64,000 bases of DNA, taken from Mesorhizobium norvegicum. Lineage in GTDB: Bacteria > Pseudomonadota > Alphaproteobacteria > Rhizobiales > Rhizobiaceae. The notes below the pieces were generated by a model. That model was not told where the DNA came from and did not search any database. It saw nothing but the letters and a program-made list of their open reading frames with translations. The stretch covers positions 1-64,000 of the forward strand of contig NZ_SMYZ01000064.1 of assembly GCF_004919685.1 (NCBI RefSeq). The letters are read 5' to 3'. The translations under genes and the position numbers were made by a program. This document shows, one piece after another, positions 51,489 through 59,862 of the stretch (positions within the stretch are counted from its first letter, which is position 1; every line of letters begins with the position of its first letter).

Positions 51489-51969
51489 AAAGCTCATCCT
51501 GCGGCTGGCGCCGCGTCTCATTTCGCTGTCGGCAAGGCGCCCGCCGAATATCGTTATTGGCGGCCATATCGATCCCTATATGCATCGCTGGTGGCTGATT
51601 CCGCGCAACCGGTTCTTCAACATCTATCTGCACCACTTCTTGCGGTCCGACGACGACCGGGCGCTGCACGATCATCCCTGGTGGAATTTTTCGGTGCTGC
51701 TGCGTGGCCGCTATGTCGAGCACACAATTGCGCCGGGCGGTATCAACCACCGCGTCGAGCGGTGCGCCGGCGACACTAAGTTCCGGCGCGCCTCGGCCGC
51801 GCACCGCATTGAATTGGTGGATGGGCCATGCTGGACGCTGTTCCTGACCGGGCCGATGTTGCGCGTTTGGGGCTTTCACTGCCCGCGCGGCTGGGTGCCG
51901 TGGCAGCAGTTCACCAAGCCCGAGAACCCAGGCGAGATCGGGCGCGGCTGCGGCGAGTTCGACCAATGA
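51481..51969 (+). CDS. Cupin-like phage protein
   Basis: A 162-aa protein MFEKLILRLAPRLISLSARR with DPYMHRWWLIPRNRFFNIYL, LHDHPWWNFSVLLRGRYVEH and ALHRI-type later strands. HDHPW with a following beta-strand and RGRY-E fits a cupin-like metal site. Enzymatic role unknown; possibly nucleotide or sugar modification. Confidence 0.7.
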   Translation: MFEKLILRLAPRLISLSARRPPNIVIGGHIDPYMHRWWLIPRNRFFNIYLHHFLRSDDDRALHDHPWWNFSVLLRGRYVEHTIAPGGINHRVERCAGDTKFRRASAAHRIELVDGPCWTLFLTGPMLRVWGFHCPRGWVPWQQFTKPENPGEIGRGCGEFDQ

Positions 51970-52220
51970 AGGCCGCCGATCTCGAAAAGGCGACGGCGCT
52001 CGCCGAGGCACGCGCCCAGAACGTCGCCATGCGCGACCGCCTGGTTGCTGGCGAGCGGCTGGTGCTGTCGATGGGCAGCGCCACCGGCAAGACCTCGGAA
52101 ATCGTCATGGCGAAGGCATGGCTGGACGGCGTGCGTCGCGACCTGATCTCTGGTTTCAGCCGGCGCATCGCCGAGAACGACGCGGCATTGGCAGCCATTG
52201 GGGTCGAACTCGATGGCTGA
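51966..52220 (+). CDS. Small phage protein (84 aa)
   Basis: MKAADLEKATALAEARAQNV then MRDRLVAGERLVLSMGSATG and KAWLDGVRRDLISGFSRRIA. Helical and soluble. The start overlaps the upstream stop (ATGA). Function unknown. Confidence 0.65.
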   Translation: MKAADLEKATALAEARAQNVAMRDRLVAGERLVLSMGSATGKTSEIVMAKAWLDGVRRDLISGFSRRIAENDAALAAIGVELDG

Positions 52221-52809
52221 AGCCGCTTTGCGCAAACTCGACCGCAACCTGCCGCGCCTCGATATGCGCTCGCCGGAGCTGATCGCCAGGCAGAATGCCG
52301 CGCGCACTGGCCAAATGCTCTTGCCGGCGCGCCGCCGCGCCAGCGAGGAACTGCATATCGCCTTCACAGGCCCCGTCGCTGATGGCTTGCGCCGCCATGC
52401 GCTGGCGCGTGGCGAGAGCCCGCAGGTGCTGGCGGCGGCACTGCTCGCCCGGCTGCTGGAAACCGACATGGCGGGCGACCTGATCGAAGGCCGCGCCGAG
52501 TTCGAGGCCGGCGGCCAGGGCCGGCGCCCGTTCGGTGCCGCTGGCCAACTGACGCTGCGCCAGTGCGCCGTTATCCATCTGGTCGGAACCCACGCCGACG
52601 CCGACGGCTGGTGCCGGCTCTCCATGGCGGCGCTCACCGGCATGCTGCGGCACGAATCGAAGATGCTTGTGTCGGATGTACTGCACGCCATGGAGCGGCG
52701 CGGCATCGTCATGCGCGGTCGGCGCATGGGTCGCGGATCGGCGACGCCGTGGGCGCTGAGCGAAGTCGGCCGGGCGGTGTTCGACGTGCTGGCCGGAGAG
52801 GCGGAATGA
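52213..52809 (+). CDS. Winged-helix phage protein (198 aa)
   Basis: After a basic N-terminus (LDRNLPRLDMRSPELIARQN) and a helical region, the C-terminal part reads LTLRQCAVIHLVGTHADADG, WCRLSMAALTGMLRHESKML, ERRGIVMRGRRMGRGS, which fits a winged helix. Likely DNA-binding. Overlaps both neighbours. Confidence 0.65.
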   Translation: MAEAALRKLDRNLPRLDMRSPELIARQNAARTGQMLLPARRRASEELHIAFTGPVADGLRRHALARGESPQVLAAALLARLLETDMAGDLIEGRAEFEAGGQGRRPFGAAGQLTLRQCAVIHLVGTHADADGWCRLSMAALTGMLRHESKMLVSDVLHAMERRGIVMRGRRMGRGSATPWALSEVGRAVFDVLAGEAE

Positions 52810-53360
52810 ACGCCGCCGTCCTCTCGCCCGATGCCACGAAGCTGCGCGCCATCCGGGCGGCCCTGACTGATATTGCGCCGGGCGAGTGGACACGCGTGCA
52901 TGGCGAGGCTGGCGCCTTCGTCGAGGCTCGCGGCGAGATGGGCGAACTCTTGGTGCTGCTGCGCTTCGATGCTGCCTCGGTCGATGAGATCGACTTCGTC
53001 TGCAATGCGCCCGACACGACAAAATTCCTGCTGCGGCTGCTCGACGATTCTTTCCGCGAGATCCGCAAGCTGTCCGGCAAGCCTCCGCATCGCAATCAGG
53101 CTGCCGGCGAACCGGCGGCGAGCGATGTGAAGAACTTCGCTGCAGAGTGCGCCATGAAGTGTCAGGAGCCCGCGTTCATGGTGTTCCTGCATGAGCGGCA
53201 CGGGCTCGAAAAGCCTCTGACCGACGATCGCGTGGCGCAAAAAGTGCGCTCTCTGCTGGGCGTCACCTCACGAAAACAACTCAACGATGGCGGCAAGGCC
53301 GGCGACGCGTGGAAAGCGCTGCGCGGGAGTTTTGCCGATTGGAAGAAGGCGGGACGATGA
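52806..53360 (+). CDS. Phage hypothetical protein (184 aa)
   Basis: Begins MNAAVLSPDATKLRAIRAAL and contains MGELLVLLRFDAASVDEIDF and MKCQEPAFMVFLHERHGLEK, VRSLLGVTSRKQLNDGG, a pattern of an alpha/beta domain followed by helices. I recall it as common in rhizobial prophages but cannot name a function. Confidence 0.65.
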   Translation: MNAAVLSPDATKLRAIRAALTDIAPGEWTRVHGEAGAFVEARGEMGELLVLLRFDAASVDEIDFVCNAPDTTKFLLRLLDDSFREIRKLSGKPPHRNQAAGEPAASDVKNFAAECAMKCQEPAFMVFLHERHGLEKPLTDDRVAQKVRSLLGVTSRKQLNDGGKAGDAWKALRGSFADWKKAGR

Positions 53361-54250
53361 ACTGGAAACCAGACCTCTGCATCTATCACGGCAATTGCGA
53401 TGACGGCTTCGGCGCGGCGTGGGCGATCTGGAAACGATGGGGCAACGAGGTTGCCTATGTGCCCGGCTTCTACGGCAAGCCGCTTCCCGATGCGGCCGGC
53501 CGGCACGTCCTGTTCGTGGACTTCTCGGCGAAGCGCCCGGAATTGGTGGCGATGGCCGACAAGGCCAAGAGCATCGTGGTGATCGACCACCACAAGACAG
53601 CCGAGGCCGATCTGGCCGACTGGAATGGCCCCATGCCGGCGCTGGCTGACATAGAGCTTCTGGCGGCGAAGGCTTGCACGGAGACCGGCTCGCCCATCGT
53701 TGCCGTCTTCGACATGCACCAGTCTGGAGCGACGATGGCCTGGCAGTTCGCAACGGGGACCAACAGGCAGGACGATCCTTGCCCCACAATCCTGTCGCTG
53801 ATCGAAGACCGCGACCTTTGGCGCTTCGCCTACGGTGATCGCACGAAGCAGTTCTCGGCAGCGCTGCGCACCTATCCGATGGATTTTGCCGTCTGGAGCG
53901 AGATCGCCGAAAAGCCCGACGAACTGGTCGAGGAAGGCAAGGCGGTCCTGCGGTCGCACCTGGCCAACATCGGCAAGATGCTGCAGGAGGCGTATTTCTC
54001 GGACGTCGGCGGGCACCATGTGCCGACCGTCAACGCGCCATACCACTACGCCAGCGACGCGGCGCACGAGCTACTGGCACGCTTCCCCGATGCCCCATTC
54101 GCCGCCTCGTGGTTCCGCCGCGCCGACGGGCAAATCCAGTTCTCACTGCGGTCCGAGGATAGCCGGGTCGATGTTTCCGAAGTTGCCAAGTCTTTTGGTG
54201 GCGGCGGTCATCGCAACGCGGCCGGTTTCGAGCTGGTGGCGCCGCAATGA
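53357..54250 (+). CDS. DHH-family phosphoesterase
   Basis: A 297-aa protein with the DHH superfamily motifs: IYHGNCDDGFGAAWAI (motif I), VLFVDFSAKRPELV (motif II), VIDHHKTAEADL (DHH, Asp77-His78-His79), and the DHHA1-type GGGGHRNAAGFE at the C-terminus. The family hydrolyses phosphodiester bonds of short oligonucleotides, cyclic dinucleotides or DNA ends. All metal ligands appear present. Substrate not determined. Start overlaps the upstream stop. Confidence 0.9.
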   Translation: MNWKPDLCIYHGNCDDGFGAAWAIWKRWGNEVAYVPGFYGKPLPDAAGRHVLFVDFSAKRPELVAMADKAKSIVVIDHHKTAEADLADWNGPMPALADIELLAAKACTETGSPIVAVFDMHQSGATMAWQFATGTNRQDDPCPTILSLIEDRDLWRFAYGDRTKQFSAALRTYPMDFAVWSEIAEKPDELVEEGKAVLRSHLANIGKMLQEAYFSDVGGHHVPTVNAPYHYASDAAHELLARFPDAPFAASWFRRADGQIQFSLRSEDSRVDVSEVAKSFGGGGHRNAAGFELVAPQ

Positions 54251-56838
54251 ACGCACAATTCGATTTCGGCGCTGTCGTCGCCCTGCCGCCGGTAACGAAG
54301 AAATGGCGTTGTCTTTCAGTGCCCGGTTTCATGCCGGCGAAGAAAGTGCCTTTGCCCTTCATTCCCCCGGCGAAGGGTGAACGCAGGATCGTTGCCGTCG
54401 ACAGCTTTGCCGGCGGCGGCGGCGCATCGAACGGCATCGCTAAAGCCTTCCGGCGGCTGGCAGAAGCCGGCTTGCTGCCGACCGGGCATCCGCTCGGGCC
54501 GACCTATGCCATCAATCACGATGAGGCCGCCCTTGCCATGCATGAGGCGAACCATCGCGACACCATCCATCTGCCGCACAATGTCTGGCAGGTGTCAATG
54601 CGGGAGACGCTTGGCGACAATCTGTTCGGCTTCCTCTGGCTGTCGCCGGATTGCCGCGATCATTCGACGGCCAAGGGCGGCCCGATCACGTCGCGCGCCG
54701 TTCGCGATCTCGCCTGGGTGCTGCTGAAATGGCTGAAGGAGCTACAGGACTGGCAGCGGCCGTGGACCATCTGCCTGGAGAATGTCGGCGCCTTCGCCAA
54801 ATGGTCGCCGCTGATCGAGCGCAAGGACGGCACCGGTTTCGAACGCGACCCGGAGCGGCTTGGCCACACGTTTCATCAGTTTGTCCATGAGCTGGCGCGT
54901 TACGGCTATTCCGTCGGCTGGGATGAACTGGTCGCCTGCGAATATGGGTCACCGACGATCCGCAAGCGCCTCTACCTCTGCGCCCGGCGCGATGCTGCCC
55001 GGATCGTCACCCCGGATCGCAGCCACGCTGCGCCCAAATCGGACATGGTCAAGAGCAGCGCCTTGAAGCCGTGGCCGGTGGCGGCCGATATCCTCGATTT
55101 CGACATCGACTGCCCGTCGATCTTCCTGACCAGGGAGGAGGCGCGCGCCTACACCAAGGCAACAGGCAAACGCATTATCCGGCCGCTGGCGGTGAAGACG
55201 GATGCACGCCTGGCCTTTGGCGTGAAGCGGCATGTGCTCGACGCCGGCGACGACGCTTTCATCGCCACCTGCAATCATGCCGGTGAGGGTTTTCGCGGGC
55301 AGGGGCTTGGCGAGCCATTCGCGACCGTCGCCCGGGCGCGCGACGCGCACGGCCTCGTCGTGCCGCATATGATGACGATGCGCAACTCCGGCTCGCCGAC
55401 CTCCAGTGCCGACGAGCCGACGCGCACGGTGATGGCCGGCGGCGCCAACCAGTTCGATGTCGAGACATATCTGGCGCCGTGCATCGTCGGTGTCGGCGGA
55501 CGCATGGGCCAGAGCGCGCCGCGTTCGGTCGGCCAGCCGTGGCAGTCGATGACGACGAAGCCAGACAGTGTCGTTGCCGTGGCCAAGCTGTCGCCGTGGA
55601 CCGAAGGCGACCCTAACGAAGTCGACAGCGACATCTGGGATCGCTTGCCGCCGGTCTGGCGTGCGGTGGCCTTGAAGGGATTGGAGCCGAAGATCGTGGC
55701 GCCGTTGATCGCCGTGTTTCGCGGCGACAGTGTCGGCAAGCCGGTCAGCGCCCCGCTGCCCGCGGTGACGGCGAACAGCTTCATCAAGCGTCCGGGCGGC
55801 GCCTCGCCGATCGGTGCGGTCGAGGCGGCGTTGCTGCCGTTCATCAAGCGCGATTTCGGCAATTCGATCGGGACGTCGATGAATGAGCCCGCCGGGGCCG
55901 TTGTGTCGGGCGGCGGCGGCAAGATGGATATGGTTGGGCTTGCAGCTGTTCCTTTCGTCAGCCGGGGCCAGCATGGCGGCGGCAACAGGTCCGCCACGCA
56001 ACCGACCCATACGATTGCGGCTTCCGACGGCGACCAGAACCAGGTGATCGTTCCCTACCTGGTGCCACGCTATGGCGAAAGGGACGGGCAGGATCCGCGC
56101 ACGGTGAGCGCCGAACGACCGCTGCCGACACCGGTTCCGGACGGCAACCAGGGCAGCCTTGCGGCTGTTTACCTGGCGCAGCACAACACTGGCGAGGAAG
56201 GCCACAGCGTGCAGCGGCCGGTCTCGACCATCGTTCAGAAGGGTTGCACCCAAGGCGTGGTCGCCGCCCACATGCTGTCGCTGAAGGGCAGCGATCGGCG
56301 TGACGGATCTTGCGGCGATGCGCACCCGGCGATCTGCGCCGGCGGCCAGCACTCGGCCGTCGTGACGCTGCCGCTGATGACGGCTTACTATTCGTCGGGC
56401 GGCCAGCACGCCCGTGTCGACGATCCTTCACTCACTGTGCCGACCAAGGCGCGCTTTGGCCTCACCCATGTCGAAGCCTCGCCGCCGCCACTGACTGATG
56501 CGCAAATGGCTCGGGCGCGCCAGGTCGCCGCGTTCCTACGTCGGCATGGATGCTGGGATGGCGGCGACATCGTCACGCTGACCATTCGCGGCATCCTCTA
56601 TGTCATCGTCGATATCGGCATGCGCATGCTGACGCCGCGCGAGCTCGCCCGTGCGCAGGGCTTTCCCGATAGCTATATCCTCGACCCGATCTACAGGGGC
56701 AAGCCGCTGACCGAAACCGAACAGCGGCACAAGATCGGCAACTCGGTCTGCGACGCACCGGCGGCTGCCTGGATCGAAGCGAACCATCGCCCGCCACTGG
56801 AGTGGGGCCTGCAAGCGTTCCTGGAGGCGGCGGAGTGA
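54247..56838 (+). CDS. DNA (cytosine-5) methyltransferase with internal repeats
   Basis: An 863-aa C5 methyltransferase. Motif I VDSFAGGGGASNGIAKAF lies near residue 55; the catalytic cysteine is Cys136 in LSPDCRDHSTAKGG; motif VI CLENVGAF near 178; motifs IX/X LTPRELARAQGFPDSY and KIGNSVCDAP at the C-terminus. Between about residues 340 and 740 lie about ten degenerate repeats of a P-x-x-T-[VI] unit followed by a [LV]-V-x-P strand. Typical bacterial C5 enzymes are 300-450 residues, so the repeats double its size. Likely protects phage DNA from restriction. Confidence 0.9.
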   Translation: MNAQFDFGAVVALPPVTKKWRCLSVPGFMPAKKVPLPFIPPAKGERRIVAVDSFAGGGGASNGIAKAFRRLAEAGLLPTGHPLGPTYAINHDEAALAMHEANHRDTIHLPHNVWQVSMRETLGDNLFGFLWLSPDCRDHSTAKGGPITSRAVRDLAWVLLKWLKELQDWQRPWTICLENVGAFAKWSPLIERKDGTGFERDPERLGHTFHQFVHELARYGYSVGWDELVACEYGSPTIRKRLYLCARRDAARIVTPDRSHAAPKSDMVKSSALKPWPVAADILDFDIDCPSIFLTREEARAYTKATGKRIIRPLAVKTDARLAFGVKRHVLDAGDDAFIATCNHAGEGFRGQGLGEPFATVARARDAHGLVVPHMMTMRNSGSPTSSADEPTRTVMAGGANQFDVETYLAPCIVGVGGRMGQSAPRSVGQPWQSMTTKPDSVVAVAKLSPWTEGDPNEVDSDIWDRLPPVWRAVALKGLEPKIVAPLIAVFRGDSVGKPVSAPLPAVTANSFIKRPGGASPIGAVEAALLPFIKRDFGNSIGTSMNEPAGAVVSGGGGKMDMVGLAAVPFVSRGQHGGGNRSATQPTHTIAASDGDQNQVIVPYLVPRYGERDGQDPRTVSAERPLPTPVPDGNQGSLAAVYLAQHNTGEEGHSVQRPVSTIVQKGCTQGVVAAHMLSLKGSDRRDGSCGDAHPAICAGGQHSAVVTLPLMTAYYSSGGQHARVDDPSLTVPTKARFGLTHVEASPPPLTDAQMARARQVAAFLRRHGCWDGGDIVTLTIRGILYVIVDIGMRMLTPRELARAQGFPDSYILDPIYRGKPLTETEQRHKIGNSVCDAPAAAWIEANHRPPLEWGLQAFLEAAE

Positions 56839-57032
56839 AGCAGCAAACCCCAAAGCAGCGCCGGGATTTCCTGATCTACTACGCGAAGGTGCTGTTGCGC
56901 GAAGCGCAGGCGCGGCGCGGCCAGAACGTCGACTGGATGCTGGCGGGAGCCGGCCGCGCCAGGCGCGAGGCCATGGTGATCGACGTGCGTCCGGCGCAGG
57001 CTGATCTGTTCACGTTGGCGGTGCCGACATGA
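56835..57032 (+). CDS. Small phage protein (65 aa)
   Basis: A GTG start overlaps the methyltransferase stop (GTGA). The product MKQQTPKQRRDFLIYYAKVL then LREAQARRGQNVDWMLAGAG is helical and basic, and its end overlaps the next gene (ATGA). Function unknown. Confidence 0.65.
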   Translation: MKQQTPKQRRDFLIYYAKVLLREAQARRGQNVDWMLAGAGRARREAMVIDVRPAQADLFTLAVPT

Positions 57033-58183
57033 GCCACGCAGCGACCAAATGGGCATTCGATCAGCCGGAGATGCACCGGGACATGAAGCCGTCGGAGTGG
57101 GCGGTGCTGATGGTGCTCGCTGACTGCCACAATCCGGTCAATGGCTGCTTTCCGAGCCAGGACTACATCTGCTCGAAGACCAACCTCGGCGAGCGCGCCG
57201 TGCGTGATCAGCTGACTCATCTCAGGGCACGCGGCTTGATCGCTTGGGATGTGACTTTCGAGGACGGCAAGCGCAGCTCGAACCGTTATCACCTAAGCTT
57301 CGAGTCCGATTTTCAACCGGCAAATTCTGCCGGTAGCTCTGGGGCCGAAGCAACCGGCGAAATCGTGCCCGAGCAACCGGCAGAATCCGACAGTTTCAAC
57401 CGGCAAAATTCGCCGCCTAACCTTGTAAGGGAACCGGTAAGGGAACCTGTTGAGAGAGAGGCGCGCGAGGACAATCCGAAAAAGATCGAGGCGGCGTTCT
57501 GGCGGATGGTTCGGGTCTGGCCGGGGCAGAAAGGCATTCCGACGGCGCGGGCGCTGAAGCTGTTCATGGCGCTGTCGCTGGAAGACCGGGTCGAGGCCGA
57601 GCGCAAGTTCCCGCACTGGCTGGCGCTGCTCAAGGCGCAGAAGAAAGATCACGTCCACGCGCCTTCGACCTATTTCGAGCAGCGGCTGTGGGTCGATGTT
57701 CCGGAGCCGGTCGACGCGAAGCCGGCGGCGATGACTGCACCGCCCTTCGGGCCGGTGTGGGGCGCGGTGCGGATGCGCGAACTGGTGCTGAAATCGGCCC
57801 TGTCGGCACCACCGCCCAGCGCCTTCATGGCGACCTTGCTGGCACAGGACGATGCGCAAGGACGGCAGGCGAGGCTGACACGCCAAGCCAAGCACGGATG
57901 GCCCTCGGTCAACCGCATGCACGACTTCGCCGAGAGCCGCAAAGGCATCACCGTGACGCCTGATCTGGAGGCGCTGGCCGCGCTAATGGAGCCGGTGCCG
58001 GTGCGTGGCGATCTCTGGCAGCGCTGGCTTGGCGAGCACGAGAAGCGCGGCTGGCCCTGGCTGCCCGACCCCGGTCAGATGCCGGTGGTCTACTTCCCGG
58101 CTGGCGGGCCGGCAGGACTGGAAGCATTCGAACAGGCGGTGCGAGGGAACCATGATGCGGGCGGACGTGAAGCGGCTGAGTGA
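57029..58183 (+). CDS. HTH replication-initiator-like phage protein
   Basis: A 384-aa protein. Residues 1-95 are a winged helix of the phage replisome-organiser type (WAFDQPEMHRDMKPSEWAVL; CFPSQDYICSKTNLGERAVR; LRARGLIAWDVTFEDGKRSS). A disordered Glu/Pro/Asn-rich linker with EPVREPVEREARED follows, then a helical C-terminal domain. By position, before the NusG-like and packaging genes, it probably starts replication. No helicase motifs are present. Confidence 0.7.
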   Translation: MSHAATKWAFDQPEMHRDMKPSEWAVLMVLADCHNPVNGCFPSQDYICSKTNLGERAVRDQLTHLRARGLIAWDVTFEDGKRSSNRYHLSFESDFQPANSAGSSGAEATGEIVPEQPAESDSFNRQNSPPNLVREPVREPVEREAREDNPKKIEAAFWRMVRVWPGQKGIPTARALKLFMALSLEDRVEAERKFPHWLALLKAQKKDHVHAPSTYFEQRLWVDVPEPVDAKPAAMTAPPFGPVWGAVRMRELVLKSALSAPPPSAFMATLLAQDDAQGRQARLTRQAKHGWPSVNRMHDFAESRKGITVTPDLEALAALMEPVPVRGDLWQRWLGEHEKRGWPWLPDPGQMPVVYFPAGGPAGLEAFEQAVRGNHDAGGREAAE

Positions 58184-58829
58184 TCGGGAAAACGTCTGGA
58201 TAAACCGATCGACGGGCGAGATCATCAACGTTGACCGCGCCTATGCCGAATCGGACAGGCAGATGGGCCTGTCTCGGAGGGCGCAAGCGTTGCTCGCCGC
58301 AGCGGGTGAGTCGGGGCCGGTGATGCAATGGTTCGTGCTTTGCATCGGTCATCACGCCGAAAAGGATGTGGATAAGTCTCTGTCGGTCGCCCGCATCGAG
58401 CGCTGGTTTCCGGTCGAGAAGCGGCTGCGCAATGCCCCACACGCCAAGCGCAAGGTCGCCTACACGGTGCCTGCGTTGCCTGGCTACGTGTTCGTTCGTG
58501 TCGTCAACCGTGACAAAACGTGGGCCGCTCTGCTGAACCTCGAAGGGGTCAGCGGTGTGCTTGGTGGGGCGCACGGGCCGGTGCCTGTGCCTGAGTGTAA
58601 ATACTTGGAACTCAAGAAGAAACTGGAAGAGAAGTCGACCGACGAGGCGGTGGTCGAGGCGGCGTTCCCGGTTGGGGCAAGCGTGCTGATCGAGGACGGT
58701 CCGTTCGCCAGCTTTCCGGGGACCATCGCCAAGCTGACCGATGATCAGCGTGCGGTGGTGATGGTGATGATCTTCGGACGTGAGACGCCTGTGGAACTGG
58801 GACTTGCGCAAATCACCAAATCCGATTAG
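58152..58829 (+). CDS. NusG/RfaH-like transcription factor
   Basis: A 225-aa protein with GAGGGA before the ATGATG start. After a 55-residue leader, an NGN domain (QWFVLCIGHHAEKDVDKSLS, WFPVEKR, PALPGYVFVRVVNRDKTWAA, LEGVSGVLGG) and a C-terminal KOW domain (FPVGASVLIEDGPFASFPGT) are complete. NusG paralogues bind RNA polymerase and act as antiterminators. Lying 127 bases before HNH and terminase, it may allow late transcription, as an alternative to lambda Q. Confidence 0.85.
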   Translation: MMRADVKRLSDRENVWINRSTGEIINVDRAYAESDRQMGLSRRAQALLAAAGESGPVMQWFVLCIGHHAEKDVDKSLSVARIERWFPVEKRLRNAPHAKRKVAYTVPALPGYVFVRVVNRDKTWAALLNLEGVSGVLGGAHGPVPVPECKYLELKKKLEEKSTDEAVVEAAFPVGASVLIEDGPFASFPGTIAKLTDDQRAVVMVMIFGRETPVELGLAQITKSD

Positions 58830-58955
58830 CGAGTCACGTCCAGGACGACCCGTTGACCTGAGGCGCAAGCTTCTAAAACCGAGTGGCAGCCGCAAGGCCG
58901 AGCCCCGAACGGATCCAAGTGAAGCGAAGGGCGCGGCCCGGCATGCTTCACCGCG

Positions 58956-59306
58956 ATGGATAAGATTCCCACATTGGCCAAGCTGAAGATGATGGGTCCG
59001 GCTATCCGGACCTTGGACACGCGCACCATCAAGGTGGCGCCCAAGACAGCTGATTCGTTCTATCTCTCCCCAGAGTGGCGCAAGCTGATGGCGGAGATCA
59101 TCGCCGAGCGCGGTCGCAGATGCGAGGACCCGCAGTGCGACGGCAAGACCCATCGGCATGGCATGCGCGTGTTCGGTGATCACCTGGTCGAGCTCAGGGA
59201 CGGTGGCGCACCGCTCGACAAGCGCAACATCATGCTCCGCTGTGGAGCCTCGCACACCAAGAAGACGCTGGCCGAGCGGGCCAAGAGGATGGCAGCCCGA
59301 CCCTGA
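58956..59306 (+). CDS. HNH endonuclease
   Basis: A 116-aa protein: YLSPEWRKLMAEIIAERGRR, CEDPQCDG, RVFGDHLVELRDGGAPLDKR and NIMLRCGASHTKKT. The paired zinc cysteines and D-H-x(n)-N-x(n)-H pattern fit a phage HNH nuclease. HNH genes next to terminase are common in HK97-like phages, where the nuclease assists DNA packaging. Confidence 0.85.
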   Translation: MDKIPTLAKLKMMGPAIRTLDTRTIKVAPKTADSFYLSPEWRKLMAEIIAERGRRCEDPQCDGKTHRHGMRVFGDHLVELRDGGAPLDKRNIMLRCGASHTKKTLAERAKRMAARP

Positions 59307-59384
59307 TAAGGGGGGGGCGGGTCGAATCTCTGGGCGGCCACGGGGCCTCTAACCGCTTGGGGCTCAGCGAGGGATTTTTTTTCG

Positions 59385-59861
59385 ATGAGTGAGAATTCTG
59401 ACCTCTTTGGGGATCCGATTCCCGAAGGCTGGGGCAAGCGAGGTCGCCCGCAACACATAGCGACTGCGGCAAACCGCAACAAAGTCAGCATGTTGCTCGC
59501 CCTCGGCTGGAACAACGAGCGGATCGCACGGGCGCTGAGCATCACGCCGCCGACTTTGCGGAAGAATTATTTTCGTGAACTCAAGTTCCGGGATGAGGCG
59601 AGGGATCGTCTGGACGCGCGGACCGCGATGCTCTTCTGGACGCAATTCGAAGGCGGAAGCTCGGCGGCCGGCAAGGCGTTCCGCAAGTTCGTCGAGCAAA
59701 ACGACCTGATGCTTTACGGCCAGTCGTCACGCCCGCAGGCGGAGGAGAAGGGTCCGAAGCTCGGCAAGAAGGAGCAGGCCCTTGTCGATGCCAGCCGACC
59801 GGACACCGCCTCGACGCTGGGCGATCTGATGGCCCGCCGCCAGGGCACGCGACCGCACTGA
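59385..59861 (+). CDS. Terminase small subunit-like protein
   Basis: A 158-aa protein with a helix-turn-helix (NRNKVSMLLALGWNNERIAR then ALSITPPTLRKNYFRELKF), a helical oligomerisation region (TAMLFWTQFEGGSSAAGKAF) and a charged C-terminus. It directly precedes the large terminase, so recognition of the packaging site is its likely role. Divergent; assignment leans on context. Confidence 0.75.
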   Translation: MSENSDLFGDPIPEGWGKRGRPQHIATAANRNKVSMLLALGWNNERIARALSITPPTLRKNYFRELKFRDEARDRLDARTAMLFWTQFEGGSSAAGKAFRKFVEQNDLMLYGQSSRPQAEEKGPKLGKKEQALVDASRPDTASTLGDLMARRQGTRPH

Positions 59862-59862
59862 C

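Noticed and set aside
54949..56409. 486-codon minus-strand frame opposite the C5 methyltransferase.
   Set aside because: Antisense shadow with Arg/Ala/His-biased composition and no domain.
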